A DNA stretch of 64,000 nucleotides from Dyadobacter sp. CY261 (GTDB lineage Bacteria; Bacteroidota; Bacteroidia; Cytophagales; Spirosomataceae). Numbering within the stretch: position 1 is the first letter of the stretch; every line of letters begins with the position of its first letter. Location: positions 1 through 64,000 of the forward strand of contig NZ_JAKCPW010000008.1 of NCBI RefSeq assembly GCF_021440085.1, given 5' to 3'. The translations under genes were made by a program, and so were the position numbers. Of the stretch, positions 45,007 to 54,317 are shown piece by piece. Below the pieces are notes generated by a model. The model was not told where the DNA came from. It did no database searches and worked only from the letters and a program-made list of their open reading frames with translations.

Positions 45007-46293
45007 ATGAAAATCTTTAAACTGCTCACCTACTTGTTATTTGCGCTTTGCTGCGTATTGTTGGCTGGCTTTGCATTTCAAAACAATGAGCAGGCACCGG
45101 CCAAATTCCCGCTGAAAATCAGCCCGAACGGCAGGCACATTACCGATAACAATGGTACACCGTTCCTGATGGTGGCCGATGTGGCCTGGCAGATGCTACG
45201 CAAATTGAGCTACACTGAAGCGGTACAATACATGGACATCCGCAAATCACAGTCTTTCAATACATTTCTTGTCCATTTACTGCCAGCGTTGCCCAACCAG
45301 CGGAATTTCAACAAGGTATCCCCATTTCTCGAAAACAACGACCTTACCAAACCCAATAAGACGTATTTCGATTACCTAGAAAAAATTGTCCTCGCCGCAG
45401 AAGAGCGTAATCTTGTGGTCGGCATTGTCGTCTCGCGGCAAAGCTGGAACATCGTTTTTGACACCCAAAAGGAGGACGCCTGGAAAAGTTACGGGACTTA
45501 TGTCGGCAAGCGGTTCGCCAAATATGCCAATATCATCTGGATCGTCAGCGAGGAAGAATTTCAGAGCGCTTCGCAGTTTAAAGCCATTTCAGAAGGCATC
45601 CGGAGCGAATCGGACGGACAGATCGTAGCTTCGCTCAACACCTGTTCGCCGACAAGCGTGAACGACAACTCTCCAAATCACTCAGACCTCAAATTCATTA
45701 TCCCCGACTCGACAGTTACAACGGCCGAATATGCGGCATTGGCCAACTGGCAAAAAACTTCCGCCGAAGCCTCCCTGCGACCTTTCCTGATCGCCAATTC
45801 CGAATTCCCGAAAGAAATCACCGACCAGTCGACCCTCATCCGCAACCAGGCATATCAGTCTATTCTGAGCTCTGCTGCCGGTTTCTGCCACATGAGTACG
45901 ATCAAGAATTTCAATCCGACGTGGAAAGTGAATATCACCAAAGACGGGGCCGAATACATTCACGAGCTTGTGAAAATCCTGAAAGGCATTCCATGGGAAT
46001 ACATGCAGCCCGACGAGCCTGACCTGCTCGTGGATTCGCTCGATAAGGCCGAAATAGGCATTATTTCGCTTTCCAACAAAAAAATGGCCATGCTTTACAT
46101 CCCTAGTTCCCGACCAGTGCGTCTCGACCTCAAACATCTGGAGGGAACACAGTTCGGTGCGGTCTGGTACAGCCCGCGGACAGGCAGAAGATGGAGCGGT
46201 AAAGATTTGAAATCAGACGAAGAAGCCATCGTTCAGCCTCCCGACTCGCAACCAGAATGGGACTGGATCCTGCTCATCGGTACCAAGCAGTAG
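45007..46293 (+). CDS. Exported DUF4038 glycosidase-like protein
   Basis: The ATG at 45007 starts a 428-residue protein with a signal peptide or anchor (residues 5-25, LLTYLLFALCCVLLAGFAF). ISPNGRHITDNNGTPFLMVADVAWQM is the hallmark of the DUF4038 (apiosidase-like, TIM-barrel glycoside hydrolase) family, followed by a C-terminal beta domain (DUF5060/Collagen-binding-like, about residues 345-428). It probably acts on glycans in the periplasm or outside. It follows rpe by 22 bases, so may be co-transcribed, without an evident metabolic link. Confidence 0.78.
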   Translation: MKIFKLLTYLLFALCCVLLAGFAFQNNEQAPAKFPLKISPNGRHITDNNGTPFLMVADVAWQMLRKLSYTEAVQYMDIRKSQSFNTFLVHLLPALPNQRNFNKVSPFLENNDLTKPNKTYFDYLEKIVLAAEERNLVVGIVVSRQSWNIVFDTQKEDAWKSYGTYVGKRFAKYANIIWIVSEEEFQSASQFKAISEGIRSESDGQIVASLNTCSPTSVNDNSPNHSDLKFIIPDSTVTTAEYAALANWQKTSAEASLRPFLIANSEFPKEITDQSTLIRNQAYQSILSSAAGFCHMSTIKNFNPTWKVNITKDGAEYIHELVKILKGIPWEYMQPDEPDLLVDSLDKAEIGIISLSNKKMAMLYIPSSRPVRLDLKHLEGTQFGAVWYSPRTGRRWSGKDLKSDEEAIVQPPDSQPEWDWILLIGTKQ

Positions 46294-46363
46294 GATTGAC
46301 ATTTTTTTGTATTACTAATATATTACCAGATATTGAATAGCCCGGCCGATATCTGATCACCCC

Positions 46364-48385
46364 ATGAGTTTGACATTGAAGAACGTTCTTTTTGGCCTGA
46401 TAATGGCAGTTGCCCCGTTTGCTGCATACTGCCAGGAAGTGTTGTGGGCCAGTAAGGTATTGGGCTATTCGTCCGAATACAGGCCATCTCAAATCGGCCA
46501 CGCTTATCGGTCCAAGCAAATACTAGGCGTTCCCAGCAAGCTTCCCGACTTTGGTGACAGCCCCTGTGCCTGGTCGCCGGCCGAGCCCGACGGACGCAAT
46601 GAAGAATGGATTAAAGTGGGTTTTGCCAAGACCATTCCCCTGAAGCAAATTGCCATCGCCGAGAATTTCAACCCAGGTGCCGTCGCGCGCGTCTACGCCT
46701 ACGACGCGACAGGGAAGGAATATCTGATCTCAGAAACTCCGGCTACCCAACAGGCCGTCAAAGGCCGAATGCTACATGTTTTCTCTAAACAGGCCATACA
46801 GGCCAATGCTGTAAAAGTGGTGTTGCAGCCTGGTCAGGTTTCGGGATTCAATCAGATTGATGCGATCGGCATCTCTTCCGACGCGACGCCAATTGAAGCA
46901 AAAATAAATTTTGCCGCCACCCAGTTGAAAGCACAAAAGGAAAATATGGGTAGTGCCATTAATTCCAAAGGGCAGGAAGTGGCCCCGATCATTTCTCCCG
47001 ATGGCAAGACATTGTATTTCACCCGCAACAACTTTGAAGGTAATATCGGCTCTCCATCCCGACAAGATGTATGGTATTCGACTCTCAATGACAAAGGTCA
47101 ATGGACGGATGCCCTAAATATGGGCTCGCCGATCAACAATGCAGGGGATAATGCCATTACCAGCATTTCGGCAGATGGCAAAACAATCTATCTGATCAAC
47201 GAATATCGGCCAGACGGCAGCATGTACTTTGGATTTTCGCGTTCATTCAAAACCAAAACAGGCTGGGGTTTTCCGCGATCATCCAGGATCATGAACCTGG
47301 TAAAAACAGCAAAGACAATCGAAATCACGGTGTCGCCGTTTGAAAATGTGCTCATCATGTCAGTCGAGGAACCAAATACCGAAGGCGGTAGAGATCTTTA
47401 TATCTCATTTTTACAAAAAGACAATACCTGGTCGGAGCCACGGAATCTGGGGAATGTGGTCAACACTGCTGACAGCGAAGGCACTCCATTCCTGGCCTTG
47501 GATAACAAAACATTATATTTCTCCTCACAGGGACATAGCGGTTACGGCGAAGGCGACCTCTTCCTTACCCGGCGTCTGGACGATACCTGGCTCAATTGGT
47601 CGGCGCCGGAAAATCTTGGCCCGGCGATCAATTCGCCGCTTTGGGATGCATTTATCAATATTCCCGCAACGGGCGATTATGCCTATTTCAGCGCCAGCGA
47701 CAAAGTGATGGGTCAGGAGGATATTTTCAGGATCCGGATGACACCCGAAATCAAGCCCGATCCTGTGGCAGTGATCACAGGGAATGTGCTGGAAGCGGAA
47801 ACCAATAAACCAATTAAATCGGAAATCGCTGCCGACATCAAAAAAAGCAACACTTCATTTGCAACCGCCAACTTCGATCCCGAAACGGGAGACTACCGAC
47901 TAATACTTCCGCTAAAAGAAATTTACCGCATTTCAGCTTCGGGCGAGGGTTATTTCCCAGTGTCAGAAGATATGGATTTGAGTGAGGAAACGAATTTTAA
48001 AACGATCAGGAGAAACATTTACCTGCAACCCATCAAAGCCGGTCAACAGATCAGGCTCAGCAACACAATGTTCTCCCAGAGCAGTGCGGAAGTGATCTCG
48101 TCATCATTTACAGAACTGGACCGCATCGTGGAAACAATGAAGACTTACCCGACGATGGAAATTTTGCTGGAAGGACATACCGACAATCAGGGAGAAGTTC
48201 AAAAGAATGTAAAACTCTCGGCCGATCGTGTAGAACAAGTCAAAAAATACCTTTTGTCCAAAGGCATCGACAGTAAGCGCATCCAGACCAAAGCCTGGGG
48301 CCCCGCCAGGCCGATTGCCAGCAACCTCACAGAACAGACGCGCCAGCGTAACCGCAGAGTAGAGTTTACAATTCTTAAAATCTAA
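46364..48385 (+). CDS. PD40 beta-propeller and OmpA-domain protein
   Basis: This 673-residue exported protein has a signal peptide (residues 8-23, ending YCQ), a jelly-roll-like segment (to about 170), PD40/WD40-like repeats with DGKTLYFTRN, SADGKTIYLINE and LDNKTLYFSSQGH (about 195-460), a carboxypeptidase-regulatory-like segment (about 465-550) and a C-terminal OmpA domain with LEGHTDNQG and NRRVEF, which binds peptidoglycan. It is an outer-membrane-associated envelope protein; the propeller partner is unknown. OmpA-PD40 proteins are common in Bacteroidota. Confidence 0.88.
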   Translation: MSLTLKNVLFGLIMAVAPFAAYCQEVLWASKVLGYSSEYRPSQIGHAYRSKQILGVPSKLPDFGDSPCAWSPAEPDGRNEEWIKVGFAKTIPLKQIAIAENFNPGAVARVYAYDATGKEYLISETPATQQAVKGRMLHVFSKQAIQANAVKVVLQPGQVSGFNQIDAIGISSDATPIEAKINFAATQLKAQKENMGSAINSKGQEVAPIISPDGKTLYFTRNNFEGNIGSPSRQDVWYSTLNDKGQWTDALNMGSPINNAGDNAITSISADGKTIYLINEYRPDGSMYFGFSRSFKTKTGWGFPRSSRIMNLVKTAKTIEITVSPFENVLIMSVEEPNTEGGRDLYISFLQKDNTWSEPRNLGNVVNTADSEGTPFLALDNKTLYFSSQGHSGYGEGDLFLTRRLDDTWLNWSAPENLGPAINSPLWDAFINIPATGDYAYFSASDKVMGQEDIFRIRMTPEIKPDPVAVITGNVLEAETNKPIKSEIAADIKKSNTSFATANFDPETGDYRLILPLKEIYRISASGEGYFPVSEDMDLSEETNFKTIRRNIYLQPIKAGQQIRLSNTMFSQSSAEVISSSFTELDRIVETMKTYPTMEILLEGHTDNQGEVQKNVKLSADRVEQVKKYLLSKGIDSKRIQTKAWGPARPIASNLTEQTRQRNRRVEFTILKI

Positions 48386-48494
48386 AAAATATCCAATAAC
48401 GGGAAATTTCCTTATTTTCGCGGCATCTTGATATGTTCAACCGGAGCTTGTCTTTGCAGATAAGCGGAAACAGCCATCATCAGCGAACGCACTA

Positions 48495-50351
48495 ATGTCT
48501 CCCAACCATACCAAAGAAACCCTCCGATCCAGGCTGCTACTCTCTCTTATTCTGATCGCGGGTCTTGCACTAAGGCTTTATAATCTTGATCGATACAGCA
48601 TTTTCTTCGATGAAGTAAGCACTTTGCTCGTCAGCCAGGGCATTGTACTGGAAGGGGCCAACCAAAAAGAGGCTTTTACCACGCGGGAACTTGTAGATTC
48701 ACGCTTTTGGACAACACCGGAACATCCGCCAAAGCAGGTGCTTCGGATGTTTACCGCCACCGAAATCTTTCATCCCAAAACATTCACTCCTACCGAGTTC
48801 TGGGCGCCAAAATCCATTGCCGACCATTACGATGCGATGACACGGAGCGATATCGGCAACAGCCCTTTCTATTACGTGCTGCTGCATCCTTGGATCGATC
48901 TGTTTGGTTTTTCGGACTTTGCCGTTCGTCTCTTCTCGGTTATTTTCAGTGTTTTAATCATCGGGTTGACCTACCTTTTTGCCAAACGTTTCTTTGGAGT
49001 CCAAACTGCTTTAATAGCAGCCGGCATTACTGCCATCGAACCGTTTTTCATCGCCTACAGTCATCAGGCGCGCAACTACTCGCTGACATTCTTCCTGACG
49101 CTCGCCGCTACCTATTTTTTTTTACAAATCATTGAGAACAAAGCGGGCAAGCGCAATACATTATGGTTGTATATCGGCTATGTTCTCTCGGCCGGACTAG
49201 GTTTGCTGAGCCACTTCCTGGTTATTTCCGTGCTGCTGGCACATGCAGTGTATGCGTTGTTTTTTCTAAGAACGATCAAAGGCTGGATAAGGATGGCCAT
49301 TACGGCGGTATTCACCCTGTCGGGCGTAACGTGGTGGCTGATGTTCGGCGGCGGCGTTTACACCTTGTCATCGCTACAACATCAGGCAGATCTATACCGT
49401 CGGATGGCCGAAACCGGCGAGCAGACGTTCGGTAATATCCTCCCCGCGACCCCAATCAATGTCTTTAATAAATCACTCCCCGTTTTTACAGACCTCGTCA
49501 TCTTCACCAACGGCCTGACCGACGCGCTCGGCGGCAAAAAAAATGTGGCCATTGCATTGTTAGCGGCATTGATATTGATCTGTTGGTACCGGTTCAAGGA
49601 CAAGATCAACACACCTGCATGGCTCACTCCGCGCTTCCCGTATTTGCTGATCATCGTAGTATCGCTTTTTTATTCAAATCACAAATTACAGTTCAGCATT
49701 TTGAGTGTCAGTTTATTTGCTCTTTCGTTTATTCCTGATTTACATAAAAAAGCAAGTGCTGAGCAACGTAAAAGGCTTTGGCTGCTATACATGATGGCAC
49801 TGGTGCCAACATTATTCCTGGCGCTGATGTCATTCAAAAACGGGCACACTTACGGCATTACCCAGCGCTACTCCGGGTTTTCATTTCCATATATGATCAT
49901 CCTCTTGAGCTTAATGCTGCAATTCTATATGACTTTGCAGGCCGAGTTCAGGGTATTGATCTTCGTATTTCTTGCAGCGCAGCTCTATTTTGTGGGATTG
50001 AGATTAAAAGAATTCTACGAAGACCGCTCGCCGAAATACGGCTATTTCGCCGTGCCCCGAGTGCCTAATCCCTACCTGGAAGCCGCCAAAAAGATAGAAG
50101 CGGCCTATCAGCCCGGCGACACGATTTATTATCCCGCCCCGCGCTACGCGATCACATCCGAAATGGACCGGACATTCCTGCCCTATTCGATCCACGACGC
50201 GCAAATTACCAACCTCTATTTCCCAAAAGACGCGCAGTATGTCCAGGCCATGGATACCACGCAAACCGACCGGATATGGATCCGGAAAAAGGGACAACCC
50301 GCACCGTTAGAGATCATGAAACTGACCGGCAAACGTTACGGATTTGAGTAA
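48495..50351 (+). CDS. Family 39-type membrane glycosyltransferase
   Basis: This 618-residue polytopic protein has about ten to twelve membrane helices in residues 10-500 and a soluble C-terminus. The first periplasmic loop carries FFDE (D39-E40), the catalytic acid pair position of GT-C enzymes such as PMT and ArnT. Such enzymes move a sugar from polyprenyl phosphate to a protein, lipid or glycan outside the membrane. It is the first gene of the 13-kb glycan cluster. A variant -7 box TATTTTCG is present at 48413-48420. Confidence 0.8.
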   Translation: MSPNHTKETLRSRLLLSLILIAGLALRLYNLDRYSIFFDEVSTLLVSQGIVLEGANQKEAFTTRELVDSRFWTTPEHPPKQVLRMFTATEIFHPKTFTPTEFWAPKSIADHYDAMTRSDIGNSPFYYVLLHPWIDLFGFSDFAVRLFSVIFSVLIIGLTYLFAKRFFGVQTALIAAGITAIEPFFIAYSHQARNYSLTFFLTLAATYFFLQIIENKAGKRNTLWLYIGYVLSAGLGLLSHFLVISVLLAHAVYALFFLRTIKGWIRMAITAVFTLSGVTWWLMFGGGVYTLSSLQHQADLYRRMAETGEQTFGNILPATPINVFNKSLPVFTDLVIFTNGLTDALGGKKNVAIALLAALILICWYRFKDKINTPAWLTPRFPYLLIIVVSLFYSNHKLQFSILSVSLFALSFIPDLHKKASAEQRKRLWLLYMMALVPTLFLALMSFKNGHTYGITQRYSGFSFPYMIILLSLMLQFYMTLQAEFRVLIFVFLAAQLYFVGLRLKEFYEDRSPKYGYFAVPRVPNPYLEAAKKIEAAYQPGDTIYYPAPRYAITSEMDRTFLPYSIHDAQITNLYFPKDAQYVQAMDTTQTDRIWIRKKGQPAPLEIMKLTGKRYGFE

Positions 50352-50467
50352 GCGGCAAGGTTCTTTTGACCAAGCCGTCCAATAAGATTTCGTATATTGC
50401 GGACTTAAAACCGGAGATTTGGCCGTTATTTTGCAGGCAATCCTTACATCGACATACAACATCAGGC

Positions 50468-51295
50468 ATGACAGCAGAAGAGATATTAAATGACCCGAAA
50501 CATTTAAGCGGCGAACTTCGCCTGAAAATACTGGGCCTTTACCATCAGGCGAATGCGGGCCACATCGGTTGTTCGCTGAGCTGCATCGACCTGATGATCG
50601 CGATCCTTTTTCTTCAAAAATCGGCAGACGACACTTTCATCCTCTCCAAAGGCCATGCTGCCGCTGCGCTTTACGCCTGTCTGAATAATTTGGGGGAAAT
50701 TACCGACGAAGAACTCGCGACATTTTATCTCGACGGCACCACGCTGCCTGCACACCCGGCCCCGCGCCAGTACAAAGGTATTCCGTTTGCTACGGGCTCA
50801 CTGGGACATGGCTTGCCGATCGCTACCGGCATTGCTCACGCCGCCAAGGTCAGCGACGATGCAACATACTCATTCGCATTGCTGTCTGATGGAGAAACCA
50901 ACGAAGGCACGACCTGGGAAGCTGCCCATTATGCTATTCAGAATGAGCTCGACAATCTTTTCATGATTATCGATAAAAACGGCTTGCAGGGTTTCGGGTT
51001 CACCGACAAGGTTTTGGGCGAAACCGCTTCTGTCGAAAAATGGAAAGCGATCGGCTTCGAAACCGTGGAAGTAGACGGTCATGACATTGCGGCTATCAGC
51101 GCAGCCATTACCGAGTTGAAAGATCATAAAAACGGGCTCCCCAAAGCTATTATTGCCAACACCGTCAAAGGAAAGGGGGTTTCTTATATGGAAAACAAGC
51201 TGGAATGGCATTACCTGCCCATGAATAAAGACCAGTATGAGCAAGCTACGCTGGAAGTTAAAGAACGTTATCTTAATGAATTGACGAATGCTTGA
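50468..51295 (+). CDS. Split transketolase, N-terminal subunit
   Basis: ATG 50468 gives 275 residues; the frame is open back to a TTG at 50366. The protein holds the pyrophosphate half of transketolase: GHIG (H32), KGHAA, GSLGHGLP and the thiamine-diphosphate motif SDGETNEG (140-147) to DKNGLQG (169-175). It must pair with the C-terminal half, encoded separately at 53397-54317. The position inside a glycan cluster, overlapping the SDR-GT2 gene by 8 bases, suggests two-carbon transfer in making an unusual sugar rather than general pentose phosphate work (inference). Confidence 0.87.
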   Translation: MTAEEILNDPKHLSGELRLKILGLYHQANAGHIGCSLSCIDLMIAILFLQKSADDTFILSKGHAAAALYACLNNLGEITDEELATFYLDGTTLPAHPAPRQYKGIPFATGSLGHGLPIATGIAHAAKVSDDATYSFALLSDGETNEGTTWEAAHYAIQNELDNLFMIIDKNGLQGFGFTDKVLGETASVEKWKAIGFETVEVDGHDIAAISAAITELKDHKNGLPKAIIANTVKGKGVSYMENKLEWHYLPMNKDQYEQATLEVKERYLNELTNA

Positions 51296-53282
51296 CCATT
51301 TACCGGTTTACCGCGATAAAATAGAGAAATTAAAAGGGCCAGTTTTTGTTTTCGGTGCCAGCGGGTTCATCGGCGCCAATCTCTTCAATGATATCTTCAA
51401 AATCCGGAAGGATTGCTATGCGGTAACGCACGATGCAACCAAGGCCTGGCGTCTGAAATTGCTCAATGTACCGTTTGAAAATATCATTCACTGCGACATT
51501 CTTTCCAATAATTCGGTTCAGGAGGTATTTGAAAAATACAAACCGCAAACGATTTTCAACCTTGCGGCCTATGGTGCGTACAGTAAGCAAAACAATGTAA
51601 ACCTGACCTACGAAACCAATGTTTTGGGCACGGTGAACATTTTGCAGAACTGCACCAGGGATATGGTTTACATCCACGCCGGAAGCAGTTCGGAATATGG
51701 TTTTAACTGCACTTCGCCGAAGGAGACCGACCGCGTAGAGCCCAACAGCCATTATGCGGTTTCCAAAGTTTCAGCCGCGTACCTGCTGGAATATTATGCC
51801 AAAATAGCGGGGTTGAAAACATTGAACCTCCGCCTGTATTCGATTTACGGATATTGGGAAGAACCCGACCGGCTCATTCCACGACTGATTGAAAATGCCC
51901 GTAAAAAGGATCTTCCTTCATTGGTTTCGCCGGATATCAGCCGCGATTTCGTATTCGTGGAAGATTGCGTTGAAGCATTTCTGGACGCGGCTTTGAAAAT
52001 TAATGACGAGAAATCGGGACGCTCCTATAACATCGCCACCGGTCGGAAAACAACCATGGGCGACCTCGTGGACACCACCCGCAAGGCATTCGCGATAGCG
52101 AAGGAGCCCGAATGGGGCACTATGTCCAACCGCAAATGGGACCTTGCTGAATGGTACGGCGACCCGTCGGCATTTGAAAATGATTTTGGCTGGAAAGCGA
52201 GAACCTCGCTGGAAGACGGGCTCCTACGTTACAGCCAGTGGCAGGATGCCGTGCAATATGAAGCCAGGGTAATTCCAGCATTTGACAACCCGAAGCTCAA
52301 CCCGGTCATTACGGCTATTATTGCCTGTTATAAGGATGCGCAGGCCATTCCTTTTATGTACGAGAGGCTGGTGAAGACATTCAATGAGCTCAAAGTCCGT
52401 TACGAGATTATATTTGTGAACGACAGTTCCCCTGATAATCAGGAAGAAGTCATTAATGCGATTTGCGACAAAGACCCAAATGTGGTCGGTATCAGCCATT
52501 CGCGAAACTTCGGCTCGCAATCGGCATTCCTGAGCGGGATGGAAATTTCGACCGGCGACTGTGTGGTGTTAATGGACGGCGACTTGCAGGACCCGCCTGA
52601 GATCATTCCTGCCTTCTACGAAAAATGGATGGATGGGAATGATGTCGTGTACGGCGTACGCGTACAGCGCGAGATGAAGCCGCATATCCATTTCTTTTAC
52701 AAAACATTCTATAAGGTTTTCCAGGGACTTAGCTACATCCCTATCCCGCGCGACGCTGGTGATTTTTCGATGATCGACCGGAAAGTGGTGAAGGAGCTTG
52801 TGGATTTACCTGAAACGGAGCAATTCCTGCGCGGGTTACGTGCCTGGGTTGGCTTCAAGCAAACCGGCGTGCCTTACGTAAGACCGGAAAGGATGTTCGG
52901 CGTGTCGACCAACAACTGGACAAAGAATATCTGGTGGGCTAAAAAAGCCATTTTCTCTTTCAGTTTCGCGCCTTTGGAACTGATGAGCTATGCAGGATTT
53001 GGGTTAACGGCGTTATCAATTCTGGGTATTGTCTGGCAGATACTCGCGAAGTTCTTTTTCTTCCCGGACACGCCGCGAGGTCTGAGCACCGTCATTATCC
53101 TGATCGTTTTCTTCGGCGGGCTTACGATCCTGGGCATTTCGTTTTTGGGAGAATACATTACGAAGATATTTGAAGAAACAAAAAAACGACCGAAGTACAT
53201 TCGTACGAGAATACGCCGTGGCTCCAAGGCTTATAAAACTGCCGACGAAATACGGGCGTTGGTCAAGCAGTTGAGAAAGTAA
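51288..53282 (+). CDS. Fusion of sugar-nucleotide SDR and DPM1-like GT2
   Basis: This 664-residue protein joins two enzymes. Residues 18-325 are an extended SDR with G23-x2-G26-x2-G29, S133-S135 and Y156-x3-K160. Residues 339-560 are a family 2 glycosyltransferase with FVNDSSPDN and MDGDLQD (D430, D432), followed by two membrane helices (about 562-588 and 600-624), as in polyprenyl-phosphate sugar synthases. It may make a nucleotide sugar and pass it to polyprenyl phosphate in one protein (inference). The reading frame is continuous, with a linker of about 15 residues. The transketolase halves flank it. Confidence 0.85.
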   Translation: MLDHLPVYRDKIEKLKGPVFVFGASGFIGANLFNDIFKIRKDCYAVTHDATKAWRLKLLNVPFENIIHCDILSNNSVQEVFEKYKPQTIFNLAAYGAYSKQNNVNLTYETNVLGTVNILQNCTRDMVYIHAGSSSEYGFNCTSPKETDRVEPNSHYAVSKVSAAYLLEYYAKIAGLKTLNLRLYSIYGYWEEPDRLIPRLIENARKKDLPSLVSPDISRDFVFVEDCVEAFLDAALKINDEKSGRSYNIATGRKTTMGDLVDTTRKAFAIAKEPEWGTMSNRKWDLAEWYGDPSAFENDFGWKARTSLEDGLLRYSQWQDAVQYEARVIPAFDNPKLNPVITAIIACYKDAQAIPFMYERLVKTFNELKVRYEIIFVNDSSPDNQEEVINAICDKDPNVVGISHSRNFGSQSAFLSGMEISTGDCVVLMDGDLQDPPEIIPAFYEKWMDGNDVVYGVRVQREMKPHIHFFYKTFYKVFQGLSYIPIPRDAGDFSMIDRKVVKELVDLPETEQFLRGLRAWVGFKQTGVPYVRPERMFGVSTNNWTKNIWWAKKAIFSFSFAPLELMSYAGFGLTALSILGIVWQILAKFFFFPDTPRGLSTVIILIVFFGGLTILGISFLGEYITKIFEETKKRPKYIRTRIRRGSKAYKTADEIRALVKQLRK

Positions 53283-53285
53283 ATG

Positions 53286-53316
53286 ATTGACAACTTCGAA
53301 GTCAATCTCTACTTTG
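53286..53316 (+). promoter_or_regulatory. Possible regulated promoter before the transketolase C subunit
   Basis: An inverted repeat ATTGAC-N9-GTCAAT (53286-53306), with an inner ACTTCGAAGT palindrome, overlaps a TTG (53287-53289) that stands 20 bases before TACTTTG (53310-53316), a one-base-short version of TANNTTTG. It lies in the 114-base gap before the transketolase C gene. Both parts are imperfect. Confidence 0.3.
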
Positions 53317-53396
53317 TTAAATTGCAATAAATCAAACGGTTAGTTCAACTAATCAATTTAAGTTAAGCAAATAACCGGCTAAGCGCCCACTTAACG

Positions 53397-54317
53397 ATGA
53401 GAAAGGAATTTTCAACAGCCATAGAGGACCTTGCAGTGGAGGACGACTCCATTATTTTTATCACGGGCGATCTTGGATATAATGCTTTGGAAAACTTGCA
53501 GGCTAAAATGGGCAAGCGGTTCATCAATGCAGGTGTCGCAGAGCAAAATATGGTAGGCGTAGCCGCCGGTTTTGCGCATAAAGGCTATAAAGTGTTCTGT
53601 TACAGTATTGCGCCATTTATCGTATATCGTTGTCTCGAACAATTTCGTAACGACGTATGCTTCAATAATTTACCCGTTTTTCTGGTTGGCAATGGCGGCG
53701 GATATGGTTACGGTATTATGGGTAGCAGCCACCATACGATCGAAGACCTGGCTTGTTTGAGCGGCCAGCAAAACGCACAGATGTGGGTACCTGCATTTGC
53801 CGACGAAGTGGTGCCGGTTGTGCAACAGATCGCGGCCGACGCGAGACCTGCTTACCTGCGTCTCGGAGCCGGAAAGACCACCCCTGCCAATAGCTATCTC
53901 ACTGGCTCATTTAAAGTCATACACCAGCCTGCGAATGCCGAAATCACGGTTTTTGCATTAGGCCCAATTGCCAATAATGTGCTTTCAGCGCTCGATATTT
54001 CGCCGGAACTCGCTGAAAAAGTGAATGTGGTCACCGCACTGCATTTCCCGTTGCAGATCACCGACGAACTGGTTGCTCTGATCAAAAAAGCGCCGGCCTT
54101 ACTCGTTGCCGAAGAACACATCAGCACAGGCGGCCTGGCTCAACAGCTAACTGTCCAATTGTTGGAAAAAGGCATTTTCCCCACGGTATTCAAAAGCCTG
54201 AGAGCGGAAGGGTACCCCAATGGCCGCTACGGCAGCCAGAGCTATCATCAGAAGCTTTCGGGACTTGACGTGGATTCAATCTTGTCGAGCATCAGCCAAT
54301 TAATGATTACGGCATGA
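53397..54317 (+). CDS. Split transketolase, C-terminal subunit
   Basis: This 306-residue protein is the pyrimidine-binding plus C-terminal domain half of transketolase, with the cofactor-activating glutamate E49 (VAEQNMVGVAAG) and the conserved SHHTIEDLA. It completes the enzyme started by the subunit at 50468-51295, despite the 2-kb SDR-GT2 gene between them. Its stop overlaps the next ATG by four bases (ATGA), so it is translationally coupled to the downstream membrane protein. Confidence 0.87.
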   Translation: MRKEFSTAIEDLAVEDDSIIFITGDLGYNALENLQAKMGKRFINAGVAEQNMVGVAAGFAHKGYKVFCYSIAPFIVYRCLEQFRNDVCFNNLPVFLVGNGGGYGYGIMGSSHHTIEDLACLSGQQNAQMWVPAFADEVVPVVQQIAADARPAYLRLGAGKTTPANSYLTGSFKVIHQPANAEITVFALGPIANNVLSALDISPELAEKVNVVTALHFPLQITDELVALIKKAPALLVAEEHISTGGLAQQLTVQLLEKGIFPTVFKSLRAEGYPNGRYGSQSYHQKLSGLDVDSILSSISQLMITA

